64,000 nt of DNA from Ornithinibacillus caprae (lineage in GTDB: Bacteria; Bacillota; Bacilli; Bacillales; Amphibacillaceae). Within the stretch, counting starts at the first letter, position 1; each line of letters starts with the position of its first letter. Location of the stretch: assembly GCF_009728145.1 (NCBI RefSeq), contig NZ_WOCA01000018.1, positions 23,147 through 87,146 of the forward strand. The letters run 5' to 3'. The notes beneath the pieces are model-generated. The model did no database searches, had not been told where the DNA came from, and was given only the letters and a program-made list of their open reading frames with translations. The position numbers were made by a program, and so were the translations under genes. Of the stretch, positions 16,852 to 25,880 are shown piece by piece.

Positions 16852-18411
16852 TTAAGCTGAGGCTTTTAATTCATCGGCTTGTTTGAGTCCCCATGTTCGG
16901 TTAAAGAGATAAGCTAATATGACAAGAATTACTACTCCAACAATAAGTGCTATAATTGCTGAGCCAGTGATTCCCGCAATTAGGAATGAAGCAATACCAC
17001 TTAGGCCTGCTGTAATCGCAAAAGGCATTTGTGTATTAACATGGTCAATATGATCACTCGATGCCCCAGCTGATGAAAGAATAGTCGTATCGGAAATCGG
17101 TGAACAATGATCCCCAAAAATCCCACCACTTAGAACGGCTGCAATCGCTAAAAACATCGAGATATCCATGGATGCAGCTAGCGGCATCGCAATTGGAACC
17201 ATAATGGCAAATGTCCCATAAGAAGTACCGGTAGTATAGGCAACAATACCAGCTACGATAAACAATAACACTGGAATAACCGCTGGCGCTGTAGTTTGTT
17301 CCGCTAGATTCACGATGAAATCTGCTGTACCAAGTGCAGATGTCACACTTCCTATCGACCAAGCAAGTGTTAAAATGATATAAACTAGCATCATACTTCT
17401 AAACCCTGTAACTACTAGATTAATTGATTCTTTAAAATTAAATAGTTTCTGTTGCATGCCCATTAGAAGGCCAACAATTACGGCGGCAAATGCTGCCATT
17501 AAGATTGACAAGCCTCCACTTGATTCTCCTACTGCCGTTACTAAATCATTTTCAGGAAATCCACCTGTCCATAATAATAAAGGTGGAATTAATCCAATTA
17601 ACACAACTAATGGAACGATTAAGTTTCGCATTTTCGGTGTATGACCATCCACCATCTGTACATCTGTCATCGAATCATCGGAAGGTGGTTCTGCACCATC
17701 CCGCAACAATTTCCCCTCTGTTCTTGCCCGATGCTCAGCCTTTGCCATTGGGCCATAGTCCCATCTCTTATAAATGACGATTGCTACAAGTAATAGAGCT
17801 AATATTGAATAAAAATTAAATGGAATGGTTCCAAGATATGTCATATACTCCGAACCTGTCATACCTAACTCCACAAATTGTGCACCAATTAACCCCATAA
17901 CAAACACAACCCAAGTAGAAACTGGTGCAAGTAAACACATTGGAGCGGAAGTAGAATCAACAATATAAGCTAACTTTTCCCGTGAAACACGCATCTTATC
18001 GGTTACAGAACGCATAACACTACCAACAGTTAGTGCATTAAAGTAATCTTCGAAGAAAATAATAATACCAAAAAGCATTGTTGACCCCTGTGCACCACGG
18101 TCTGATTTTACCCTTCTAGAGATTGCATGTGCAATAGCGTGAGCTCCACCTGTCTTTTGTAGAACCGTCACAAGTACTCCAAACAATCCACAATAAAGTA
18201 ATACTGTTGCACTCCACTCATCACCTAGATTAGGTAAGATAAATTCGCTAAAGCTGGCATAGATGCCCATCAACGGATTCCAATCATGTACCATCGTTGC
18301 GCCCAACCAAACACCAGCAAACAAAGCTGGAATAACATTACGAGTAACAAGCGCTAATACAATGGCTAGTAACGGTGGTAATAACGAAAGAACACCAAAT
18401 TCCATTTTCAT
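16852..18411 (-). CDS. NhaC-family Na+/H+ antiporter or amino-acid transporter (519 aa)
   Basis: A polytopic membrane protein with about 11-12 hydrophobic segments. The family signature GGIFGDHCSPISDTTILSS is near residue 440, and a matching FFEDYFNALTVG segment lies in the first half, giving the inverted-repeat architecture of NhaC transporters. Some NhaC-type proteins move Na+ against H+, while others are amino-acid (lysine or tyrosine) carriers. It is convergent with the lysine-riboswitch amidohydrolase gene but has no riboswitch of its own. In a halotolerant organism a sodium antiport role is plausible; the substrate is unresolved. Confidence 0.85.
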   Translation of the reverse strand: MKMEFGVLSLLPPLLAIVLALVTRNVIPALFAGVWLGATMVHDWNPLMGIYASFSEFILPNLGDEWSATVLLYCGLFGVLVTVLQKTGGAHAIAHAISRRVKSDRGAQGSTMLFGIIIFFEDYFNALTVGSVMRSVTDKMRVSREKLAYIVDSTSAPMCLLAPVSTWVVFVMGLIGAQFVELGMTGSEYMTYLGTIPFNFYSILALLLVAIVIYKRWDYGPMAKAEHRARTEGKLLRDGAEPPSDDSMTDVQMVDGHTPKMRNLIVPLVVLIGLIPPLLLWTGGFPENDLVTAVGESSGGLSILMAAFAAVIVGLLMGMQQKLFNFKESINLVVTGFRSMMLVYIILTLAWSIGSVTSALGTADFIVNLAEQTTAPAVIPVLLFIVAGIVAYTTGTSYGTFAIMVPIAMPLAASMDISMFLAIAAVLSGGIFGDHCSPISDTTILSSAGASSDHIDHVNTQMPFAITAGLSGIASFLIAGITGSAIIALIVGVVILVILAYLFNRTWGLKQADELKASA

Positions 18412-18828
18412 TACTCCTTTCTATTTAAAAATTTAATTACACAGTCAGCTACCCTCCTTTTGTTATTGATGAAAAAGATTTGAGTAGCAAATTGTTGTAA
18501 GCGTATTCAAATCTTAATATAACGAATTTTCATTATATTATATTTCTACATACAGTGGACTATGTCCTGCATTTTTGGGAGGCAATTTTTTAAAAAACTG
18601 TTTTCTTTTTCAAACAAAGAATTTAAAGCGTCCTTTATTAATGCTAGTAGGAAATTTTTGTAAAACTTGGCATTCGTAGGGTCTTTATGGTAAATGTCTT
18701 ATGCAGGATAGGAAAGTCTATGCTTTCCTATCTGCAAATGAAAGGAATGAGAATCTATCGAAGTTAGTGAAGCAGATCCTCATTCCTTTAAAAAGTTTTA
18801 AAAACTAACTGTCTCTCTAAACAGCTAT
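18412..18828. other. Gene-free stretch with two hairpins
   Basis: This 417-base gap holds the promoter region of the NhaC gene (AT-rich, near 18520-18560) and, at 18702-18735, a hairpin with an inner 10-bp stem GGATAGGAAAG/CTTTCCTATC. At 18741-18789 a second stem (AAAGGAATGAG with CTCATTCCTTT, 27-nt loop) probably ends the gene at 18829-19686. Neither has a clean U run. No ORF with a ribosome site was seen. Confidence 0.5.
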
Positions 18829-19686
18829 TTACCGATCGTTTACCTTTTTCCATGTACGTACAATACCATTTGTAATACGTTTTATTACCTCTCTATTCGT
18901 ATCATATTTAAGGTGTGATAGCGGATTCCAACTAGTAAAAATCCCTCCAGCATTTACTGCGACATCCTCAGTTACAGCCTGATCATAAGCTTCATTAATT
19001 CCTTTTAAGGGAAAAGCTAACACATCATCCTTATCGTAAAAATTTAACCATTCCCCTTTTATATTAGGGTGATATTTTTTCATCAGTGAGGATGGAACAT
19101 GAATGGGATATCCAAAATCAATATAACGCAATGACCACATCGCCATTGGACTACCAAACGTATAGAATAGTGTTAATGTATGACATTTTTCAATCGGAGT
19201 ATCATTTGTATGAAGCTTTGTTTTGGCACCAATATTTTCCTGTTTATATTGCAGGTCATAAAAATAATTACTAGCAATAATCGTCCCTAAGCTATGACTA
19301 ATAACACATAGCGGAGCTTTGTCCCCTGCTTTTTCTCTTAAGCGTTGAATAGCTTCGGCTACTAAAGCATGTACCTTGTCATAATTTTGGTCTTCAAGCA
19401 GTGTCGGTTGATAGGCTACAGCATCTGCCAAAAATTCTAGTACAAACCGTCTCGTTCTTTTAAAATCTAAGCTAGCACTATTTTTTAATCTGTTCCATAA
19501 TTCCTCCTGTTCTGGTTCAAAAATCGCCGACCAAAAAACAGGTTCAAAAACAACATGTTCCTCTACATTTTTAACCTTTAATTTTTTGCCTATTCGATAA
19601 GATAGACGGTCCATAAAATCATCTGCAAAATCTTCTTCGGGTGTACCTGCTCCATGAAGAATCAAAATAGCTACTTTTTGGCTCAT
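18829..19686 (-). CDS. Alpha/beta-hydrolase-like protein (285 aa)
   Basis: An N-terminal ILILHGAGTPEEDF (oxyanion region) and a nucleophile elbow VISHSLGTIIASNYF are typical of alpha/beta hydrolases with a lipase-like or serine-esterase domain. Later LFYTFGSPMAMW and a terminal-region NPLSHLKYD (possible catalytic His) fit this. There is no signal peptide, so it is cytoplasmic. I start at ATG 19686, close behind an AGGGGGAG site; an in-frame ATG at 19719 lacks one. The substrate is unknown. Monocistronic. Confidence 0.75.
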   Translation of the reverse strand: MSQKVAILILHGAGTPEEDFADDFMDRLSYRIGKKLKVKNVEEHVVFEPVFWSAIFEPEQEELWNRLKNSASLDFKRTRRFVLEFLADAVAYQPTLLEDQNYDKVHALVAEAIQRLREKAGDKAPLCVISHSLGTIIASNYFYDLQYKQENIGAKTKLHTNDTPIEKCHTLTLFYTFGSPMAMWSLRYIDFGYPIHVPSSLMKKYHPNIKGEWLNFYDKDDVLAFPLKGINEAYDQAVTEDVAVNAGGIFTSWNPLSHLKYDTNREVIKRITNGIVRTWKKVNDR

Positions 19687-19893
19687 CGTACTCCCCCTAT
19701 TGATTTTACTGTCTGCCATACCAAAGATGTTAGTATCATTATACGCAAATAGTATATTTTTTTAAGAGGCTGATAGTACTATTTTAACTAGGTACATCCA
19801 TGGATTTTGCCTTTAGTTTGAACTTTTCTGTAGCGAGTGAAATAATATATGTATAATTCCGATTAAACTAATCAGATTTAAGGGGATGGCATA

Positions 19894-21045
19894 GTGAAAT
19901 TACAAGAATTAGCTACAGTAGAAGAACGAGTTCAAGCCTTAGCTCAAAAGGTAAAACCTTTCAAGGAAAGAGCAGATAAATATGACAAAGAAGGGAGCTT
20001 TCCTTTTGAGAATTTTAACGACTTAAAGGAAATTGGTTATCCTGCTTTAACAATTCCAAACCAATTTGGAGGGCTCGGGATATCCTTGTATGAATTTCTT
20101 AAGTTACAAGAGACAATAGCCAAAGCTGATGGTTCTACTGCACTCGCTATTGGTTGGCATATGGGAATTACCAAACATATAGGAGAAAACCAAGTTTGGA
20201 AGGAAGAGAAATACAAAGAATTTACAAAAGACGTGATCGAAACAGGTGCCCTGCTAAATAGTGCCGCTACTGAACCAGCTACAGGTAGCCCTGCAAGAGG
20301 AGGAAAACCTGAAACTACTGCTAAAAAAGAAGGAAATAAGTGGATCATAAATGGTAGAAAAACCTTTACAACATTAGCGCCTGTTCTTGACTACATTATT
20401 GTGCGGGCAAGTATAGATGATACAGATGATATTGGGAATTTTCTAGTAAAAGGAAACCTTGATGGGGTACAAATAGAAGAGACCTGGGATTCGATTGCAA
20501 TGAAAGCAACTGGAAGTCACGATTTAATTTTAAATAATGTTACTGTAAACGAGGACGACCTCGTTGAAACAATTACTACGAGGAACCAGTCCGCAACTGG
20601 ATGGTTATTACACATTCCTGCTTGCTATAACGGTATTGCTAAGGCAGCAATGGATTATGCTATTGAATTTGCTTCATCCTATTCACCTAATAGTATCAAT
20701 GGTACAATTTCTGAACTTCCAACTGTTAAGCAAAAGATTGGGGAAATGGCGTTACTTACCATGCAAAGTGATCACTTTCTTTATGGAGTAGCGAAAAAGT
20801 GGGATGAGAGCGACCACGATACTCGCCAGACAATGAAGACAGAGCTTGGTGCAGTTAAATTATCTGTCGTTAATCATGCTATTCAAGTTGTTGATCTAGC
20901 GATGCGTATTGTTGGTGCAAGAAGCCTATCAGAAAAAAATCCGTTACAACGATATTATCGGGATGTTCGGGCAGGACTGCATAACCCACCAATGGATGAT
21001 ATGACCATTATGCAACTTGCTGACCAAGCCATTAACAATAACTAA
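19894..21045 (+). CDS. Acyl-CoA dehydrogenase family protein (383 aa)
   Basis: The three-domain flavoprotein layout is clear: helical N-terminus with GYPALTIPNQFGGLG, the mid beta domain with SAATEPATGSPARGGKPET and WIINGRKTFTTLAP, and a helical C-terminus with QVVDLAMRIVGARSL and RYYRDVRAGLHNPP. It oxidises an acyl thioester or a related substrate using FAD. The usual catalytic Glu was not confidently placed. GTG start 19894 follows AAGGGGAT. It is monocistronic with a terminator, and no partner electron-transfer flavoprotein genes are nearby. Confidence 0.85.
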   Translation: MKLQELATVEERVQALAQKVKPFKERADKYDKEGSFPFENFNDLKEIGYPALTIPNQFGGLGISLYEFLKLQETIAKADGSTALAIGWHMGITKHIGENQVWKEEKYKEFTKDVIETGALLNSAATEPATGSPARGGKPETTAKKEGNKWIINGRKTFTTLAPVLDYIIVRASIDDTDDIGNFLVKGNLDGVQIEETWDSIAMKATGSHDLILNNVTVNEDDLVETITTRNQSATGWLLHIPACYNGIAKAAMDYAIEFASSYSPNSINGTISELPTVKQKIGEMALLTMQSDHFLYGVAKKWDESDHDTRQTMKTELGAVKLSVVNHAIQVVDLAMRIVGARSLSEKNPLQRYYRDVRAGLHNPPMDDMTIMQLADQAINNN

Positions 21046-21103
21046 CTGGGGTTATAGCTTTAGATTAATAGCAAAAAATCATAGTTTATACTTCTTATTC
21101 TAT

Positions 21104-21145
21104 AAAAACAAACGTTACTCAAAAAGCAGCAACGTTTGTTTTTGT
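21104..21145 (+). terminator. Terminator after the acyl-CoA dehydrogenase gene
   Basis: AAAAACAAACGTT (21104-21116) pairs with AACGTTTGTTTTT (21131-21143) around a 14-nt loop. Confidence 0.8.
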
Positions 21146-21235
21146 ATGGAATCTTACTTTGCAACTCAGTGGCGTTAAAGGGTTATAGGAGAGTATTATT
21201 TATTTAAACGTAATAGATTCATAAGGAACTACCAA

Positions 21236-21709
21236 TTATTTCTGATAGCTCCATAATATCGTCCACTCTCCATCTATTTCAGTAGTAAATACATTTTGAT
21301 AAATGGTAAAGTTCCCATACTTACCTTTGTATACTTGAGCAACAGGAACTTTATACACTTCTGAAATTATTTCTGTACCTTCCTCCATCTCCCAATTTGT
21401 AAGCTTTTCAATATCTTCTAAGTAAAAATCAAACGTGGTTACTTCAAAATGATTTAAAAAAACATGAGCACGATCTTGTAAATAATGTTCCTTCGAAAAC
21501 TTATCCTTCATCAATGGATGAAACATATCCCATGATTCTGAAAATGCTCCATTTTGTTCATAGGCATAGAAAGTTTCGACCGTCTCTTTTGCTTGTTCTT
21601 TAGATGACTTAAAAAGAAAGGTAAATAAAGTAATAAATAGTGCCACAACAACTGCTACTACTAGAAGTAAAATAATAAGTTGTAAAACCTTGTTATCGTT
21701 ACGTTTCAT
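21236..21709 (-). CDS. Membrane-anchored protein of unknown function (157 aa)
   Basis: One N-terminal transmembrane segment (about res 9-33, LIILLLVVAVVVALFITL) is followed by an exported domain of about 120 residues with the pattern AKETVETFYAYEQNGAFSESWDMFHP. This resembles NTF2-like or DUF4878 folds found on membrane anchors. It ends with aromatic-rich WTILWSYQK. No catalytic residues or partners are evident. The role is unknown. Confidence 0.65.
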   Translation of the reverse strand: MKRNDNKVLQLIILLLVVAVVVALFITLFTFLFKSSKEQAKETVETFYAYEQNGAFSESWDMFHPLMKDKFSKEHYLQDRAHVFLNHFEVTTFDFYLEDIEKLTNWEMEEGTEIISEVYKVPVAQVYKGKYGNFTIYQNVFTTEIDGEWTILWSYQK

Positions 21710-21809
21710 TCAGACCCCGTCCTAACGTATGGTTTGTACTATATGTATTCAGACATAAGGATAAATATTAAAGTAGTAAAAAATTTACAAATCACATAAA
21801 GTGAAGTTT

Positions 21810-21940
21810 CAATCAATGGGGTATTTGTTCTTCCTCCTGATTGTTACATGAACGAATCGGACATTTACTGGCTGTTCCCCCACCTAACCCCCTTTGTATT
21901 TTTCATTGAAGTGGGGGGTACAGCCGGTTATATGCGGGAT
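21810..21940 (+). repeat. Two-hairpin structured repeat, copy A
   Basis: A first hairpin (CAATCA...TGATTG with a CTTCCTCC-containing loop) is followed by the linker GAACGAATCGGACATTTAC and a second hairpin. The arms of the second are ACTGGCTGT and ACAGCCGGT, flanking CCCCCAC/GTGGGGGG, and the element ends at TATATGCGGGAT. It shares this layout with copies at 25881-25968 and 31861-32004, with compensatory changes in the second stem. It can also be read as a short peptide frame starting MNESDIYWLFPHL. Confidence 0.75.
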
Positions 21941-21982
21941 AGACTATGGATAATATATATTTGAAGAGATTGGAGGGTTCTT

Positions 21983-22111
21983 ACGAGAAAAGATGGTGGC
22001 AAAACTACTGGTAGTATTTTAGGTATTATTACCTCTTGTATTTTCCTCTTAACTGCACTTCTACAGCTTATGGAAGCTTACTTAAATGCCATGAAAAGAC
22101 TTGTGTTTTAA
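21983..22111 (+). CDS. Possible 42-aa membrane peptide gene with non-standard ACG start
   Basis: A strong TTGGAGGG site at about 21970 is followed five bases later by ACG, then an open frame of 42 codons. The peptide begins TRKDGGKTTGSILGIITSCI and continues through one hydrophobic helix to a basic tail, so it looks like a real small membrane protein. No ATG, GTG or TTG lies in frame. A terminator overlaps its stop codon, showing that the unit is transcribed on its own. Either ACG is used as a start, or the start codon has been lost. Confidence 0.4.
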   Translation, partial: TRKDGGKTTGSILGIITSCIFLLTALLQLMEAYLNAMKRLVF

Positions 22112-22125
22112 AACAAGTCTTTTTA
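22093..22125 (+). terminator. Terminator of the 42-codon unit
   Basis: AAAAGACTTGT (from 22094) pairs with ACAAGTCTTTTT (to 22124) around a short GTTTTAA-containing loop that includes the stop codon. Confidence 0.75.
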
Positions 22126-22208
22126 CGTTTTCTTTACGAGACTTGCCATTTAACTTATGGTACAGTGAATGTAAGATAAGCAGTTAAAAAAGTCAGGAGA
22201 GAAAAATA

Positions 22209-23075
22209 TTGAAATTAATTGCAACTGATTTAGATGGTACGTTATTAAATGAAAGAGGCAATGTTAGTGAAGAAAATGCTGAAGCTATTCGTAAGGCTTT
22301 AAGCCAAGGGATTCAAGTAATAGTCGCTACGGGTAGATCCTATGATGCAGCCAATCAACCGCTTCAAGAAGTAGGATTAACATTACCGATCATTTCTTTA
22401 AATGGAGCTAAAACATATTCACAAGATCAAACCGTATTACGTGATAAACCAATGCAACTTTCTGTCTGCAAAAGAATTCAATCAATTTGTGAAAAAGAAG
22501 ATATGTATTTCGAAGTATTTACTAACAAAGGAATCTACTCTATTAGTCGAGATGACTTCAAGCAAGTTATCATCGATATTATGATTACAGCACATCCGAA
22601 TATTTCTAGGGAGGAATTACATGTCGCAGTTGATCAACGTTTCCAAGATGAAAAAGTTCAATTTACCAACGACTTTGATCATTTATTCAACGACCTAGAT
22701 TTAAGTGTCTACAAAATACTTGCTTTCTCACTTTCTGATGAAGTATTACAACGTGTGCGTAATCAGTTCGAAGAAGATTCAAATGTAAAAATCACGTCAT
22801 CGGGAAGTATTAATCTGGAATTTAATGATCCTCAAGCCCAAAAAGGAATTGCATTATCCTTATTTGCTAAATCCATGAGCATTGATATGAAGGATGTGAT
22901 GGCTTTAGGTGATAATTACAATGATTTAAGTATGTTAACACTGGCAGGCCGTGGGGTTGCAATGGGAAATGCAGATGAAGCAATTAAAAAGCAATGCGAT
23001 TTTACAACTAAAGTAAACAATGAGCATGGTGTTGCACATGCGATTGAAGAGATGTTAAAAGAAGTTAATGTCTAA
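22209..23075 (+). CDS. Cof-type HAD-IIB family phosphatase (288 aa)
   Basis: The catalytic DxD is in IATDLDGTLLNE (Asp7, Asp9), motif II in VIVATGRSYD, and motif IV in MALGDNYNDLSML. This is the Cof/YidA-type sugar- or nucleotide-phosphate phosphatase with a type IIB cap domain. TTG start 22209 lies after AGGAGAG. Length is standard. Substrate is not predictable. It is followed by a large hairpin at 23098. Confidence 0.92.
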   Translation: MKLIATDLDGTLLNERGNVSEENAEAIRKALSQGIQVIVATGRSYDAANQPLQEVGLTLPIISLNGAKTYSQDQTVLRDKPMQLSVCKRIQSICEKEDMYFEVFTNKGIYSISRDDFKQVIIDIMITAHPNISREELHVAVDQRFQDEKVQFTNDFDHLFNDLDLSVYKILAFSLSDEVLQRVRNQFEEDSNVKITSSGSINLEFNDPQAQKGIALSLFAKSMSIDMKDVMALGDNYNDLSMLTLAGRGVAMGNADEAIKKQCDFTTKVNNEHGVAHAIEEMLKEVNV

Positions 23076-23097
23076 GTTACGAAACGATGATTCGAGT

Positions 23098-23151
23098 AAT
23101 CCTAAAACTAGGGAGCCGGGGAGTTTGATGGCTTCCTAGACTTTTAGGATT
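23098..23151 (+). other. Long nested hairpin after the HAD gene
   Basis: AATCCTAAAA (23098-23107) pairs with TTTTAGGATT (23142-23151), and inside it CTAGGGAGCC pairs with GGCTTCCTAG (one mismatch), leaving a GGGGAGTTTGAT loop. There is no T run directly after. It could cap the HAD mRNA or be a remnant of a structured element. Confidence 0.6.
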
Positions 23152-23250
23152 AGGAATAGCCTGGGGATAGACCATTCCGGGTATTTGGGGGTCTTGGGGA
23201 TTCTTTAAGTAACTTAGAGGAAAGGTTAAGGAGTATCTAAGATGATGTTT

Positions 23251-23397
23251 TTAGGATGAAATAGATCGGTTGGAAGACAACTCAGCAATACGACAATTAG
23301 TAGCTGCAATTATTTCAAGTAATTGAACTATTGTTTTTTCATGTTGCTCAACTCTTCTCTTTAGTTCATCCATAGCCAATTTCTCCGCTTCATTCAT
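23251..23397 (-). CDS. Small protein of 48 aa, probable coiled helix
   Basis: An ATG at 23397 lies seven bases after AAAGGAGG, an excellent ribosome site. The product (MNEAEKLAMDELKRRVEQHE, then KTIVQLLEIIAATNCRIAEL and a Ser-rich tail) has leucine/isoleucine spacing for one amphipathic or coiled-coil helix. It has no membrane segment. It stands alone in a 746-base gap. Family and function are not recognised, but the ribosome site and composition support a real gene. Confidence 0.6.
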   Translation of the reverse strand: MNEAEKLAMDELKRRVEQHEKTIVQLLEIIAATNCRIAELSSNRSISS

Positions 23398-23821
23398 AGC
23401 CAGTCCTCCTTTATTGTTACTCCTATTTACTTATATCACGTCTAGGTCCATAATACTAGTTGATACTTTTTCAATTTTTCAACCAATTTCGACATAGATA
23501 TTCGCTAAATATTCAATTTATCATTATAATTATCTTTAAAATCAAATAATTATGGCTTTTTTTACGTTAAACTAATTAAAATTATAATCGTTCATCAAAT
23601 TTCGACACTAGGTATATATATAGATATCATAGTTATTGAACGTGATAATATCATCCTGCTACCAGAAATTTTTTTACCCTTGTTCATTTCCATAAAAGTA
23701 TTCCAGGTATGACCACACGAAAATAGAGAAGCAAATGATTTACTAATTGCTTCTCTAAAAGGATTTCTATATAAATCTTCACCGAATCCATAGCTATTTA
23801 CACACGAAACATTTGCTATAA
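23398..23821. other. AT-rich gene-free stretch with a pepA terminator
   Basis: 424 bases, very AT-rich at 23460-23640, without a convincing ORF. The promoter of the 48-aa gene must lie here. At 23725-23756 AGAGAAGCAA pairs with TTGCTTCTCT and, on the minus strand, is followed by ATTTTC, which fits termination of the aminopeptidase gene. Confidence 0.5.
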
Positions 23822-25189
23822 TTACTTGGAAACATGCTCCGTATAATCCGCTAATAATCTTGCTCCAAACCCTGTTGCCGCTTTAGAATAATAGCCTTTC
23901 TCCTGTCCCATCATGACACCTGCCATATCGACATGCAGCCATTTGCAATTTTCTGGGACGAAACGACGAAGGAAGAGACTCGCTGTAATAGATCCTGCTT
24001 CTGCCTTTGAACTAGTATTACTAAAATCAGCATAATCACTATTTAAATAAGCATCATAAGCATCCACTAACGGCATTGGCCAATTGTAATCACCATTCAC
24101 GTCACCAAGCTTCTTCATTTCTTGAGCTAGTTCTTCATTTCCAAATACACCAGCTAGTTTCGTTCCGAGTGCATTTAAGATCGCTCCAGTTAGAGTAGCG
24201 ATATCAACAACATACTCTGCACCAATTTCACCCGCACGAATTAAACCATCTGCTAAAATGAGGCGACCTTCCGCATCCGTATTTCCAACCTGTACCGTCG
24301 AACCATTTTTATAGTGAATTACTTCCCCTGGAAGCACAGCATTGCTATCTGGCATGTTTTCAACCATTGGAATTAGTGCAACGACATTAACTTTTGCACC
24401 TGATGAAGCCAATAATTTCATGGCACCAGACACCGCTGCTGCACCACCCATATCCATGCGCATACTACTTATATCTTTTCCCTTTTTCAAACTAATTCCA
24501 CCAGTATCAAATGTTACTCCTTTTCCGACAAGGGCAACAAGAGGCTTAGAACCATCGCCACAGTACGTTAATTCAACAAATGACGGATCATAATTACTTC
24601 CCCGACAAACTGTTAATACTCCGTTCATTTCCATATCTTCAATAGCTGCTTTATCTAAAACATTAACAGCGACATCCGTTCCTTCAAATTCATCCGTTAA
24701 AATTTGTGGGAATGTTTCTGGATTTAAAGTGCTAGGGATTTCATTCATTAGATCTCTTGAAAAAGAAGTGGCTTCTGCACGTAGAATCCCTAATTGAACA
24801 AATGTAGAATAATCTTCTTGATCGATTACCTCTAGCTCCGTTTTATGCTTGTTAGGATTTGTTTTATAGGGAAGAAATTTATAATTTCCTAGATTCCATC
24901 CCTCAACAAACGCTGTAGCAACAGCTCCACTTTCTAAATTAGAAAACATAGCTGTAAGCTTGTTCATTGCTATTGTTGCTTTCTCAACTTGTTGCTTGCT
25001 TAGCTCTTTTGCAATTGAGCCAGCTGTCATCCTTATATTTTCATAAGTGAAAGTCTTTTTTTCCTTTAATACGACGATTAATTCACCAGCTGTATAAGTT
25101 ATAACAAAAGCTGGTGCGGTATTTTCTACATATTCTTTCAATTGATCGTCTACTTCATTTACAGAGATTATGTTTGCTCGTTTGATCAT
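23822..25189 (-). CDS. Leucyl aminopeptidase, M17 family (455 aa)
   Basis: The C-terminal catalytic domain shows the M17 signatures VGKGVTFDTGGISLK (Lys and Asp metal ligands) and NTDAEGRLILADGL (Asp, Glu and Arg of the active site). An additional metal ligand lies in SMRMDMGGAAAV. The N-terminal domain (about res 1-150) is the variable macro-like domain. It is a cytosolic dimanganese/dizinc exopeptidase that removes N-terminal residues from peptides. Length is slightly short of the 480-500 residues usual for PepA. Monocistronic. Confidence 0.93.
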   Translation of the reverse strand: MIKRANIISVNEVDDQLKEYVENTAPAFVITYTAGELIVVLKEKKTFTYENIRMTAGSIAKELSKQQVEKATIAMNKLTAMFSNLESGAVATAFVEGWNLGNYKFLPYKTNPNKHKTELEVIDQEDYSTFVQLGILRAEATSFSRDLMNEIPSTLNPETFPQILTDEFEGTDVAVNVLDKAAIEDMEMNGVLTVCRGSNYDPSFVELTYCGDGSKPLVALVGKGVTFDTGGISLKKGKDISSMRMDMGGAAAVSGAMKLLASSGAKVNVVALIPMVENMPDSNAVLPGEVIHYKNGSTVQVGNTDAEGRLILADGLIRAGEIGAEYVVDIATLTGAILNALGTKLAGVFGNEELAQEMKKLGDVNGDYNWPMPLVDAYDAYLNSDYADFSNTSSKAEAGSITASLFLRRFVPENCKWLHVDMAGVMMGQEKGYYSKAATGFGARLLADYTEHVSK

Positions 25190-25329
25190 TAAATTCTCCC
25201 CCTTTATTCGTATTATAGTTATTTCGATACTCGAAAGAAAATATCCTGCTTGTCTATGAAAAAAATATGTATATCGCTATTGCTAAGTTAATATACTCTT
25301 AAAGTGACTATAAGGGAGGTATCTTCATC

Positions 25330-25806
25330 ATGCCGAAGGGAAGACATCAAATAAAACTACAGATTCCTATTTGGAGTGTATGGGATTTTGTGAGTGATAT
25401 GGATAAGTGGGCACCACTTGTTCCGGGGTATATAAAACATGAGATACTTAGTGATAAACGTTCGACTTGGAAATTTAAAGGAGACATTGGCATTATGCAG
25501 AAAACCGTTCACCTGCAGGTCGATATTACTGAATGGGAAGCTCCATCAAAAGTTACCTTTGTTTTAACTGGCCTTAATGAAAACGTCAAAGGAGATGGCT
25601 CTTTTGTTGCTCAATCCATTGATGATATGGAAACAAATATGACTAGTAATCTTGACATAACTGCCAAAGGGATGATGGGTCCTATGGTAAACAAGGTGCT
25701 CAAAACGATGGTACCAAAGATGACGAAAAATCTAACAGAAAATGTTGCGTCTAAAATTGAAGAAACAGAAAATCACAGATACCGTGCAACCTCCTATAGT
25801 AGATAA
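25330..25806 (+). CDS. CoxG-like SRPBCC protein (158 aa)
   Basis: A START/SRPBCC-fold protein opening IKLQIPIWSVWDFVSDMDKWAPLVPGY, the pattern (quoted in two parts, shortened) of the carbon-monoxide dehydrogenase subunit G (CoxG)-like group. Later GDGSFVAQSIDDMETNM and the helix VNKVLKTMVPKMTKNLTEN complete the fold. There are no CO dehydrogenase genes nearby, so a generic lipid or hydrophobic-ligand role is likely. Start ATG 25330 follows AGGGAGG. Confidence 0.75.
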   Translation: MPKGRHQIKLQIPIWSVWDFVSDMDKWAPLVPGYIKHEILSDKRSTWKFKGDIGIMQKTVHLQVDITEWEAPSKVTFVLTGLNENVKGDGSFVAQSIDDMETNMTSNLDITAKGMMGPMVNKVLKTMVPKMTKNLTENVASKIEETENHRYRATSYSR

Positions 25807-25880
25807 AGTGAACCTTAAATCAGTTGGATATTCTTCATCCCCACAAATGTTAGCACTTTAATAGTATGACCTTAAGGACC

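Noticed and set aside
16852..18411. NhaC-type gene as a direct lysine-riboswitch target
   Set aside because: It is transcribed towards the riboswitch gene and its own leader (18412-18828) contains no L-box motifs.
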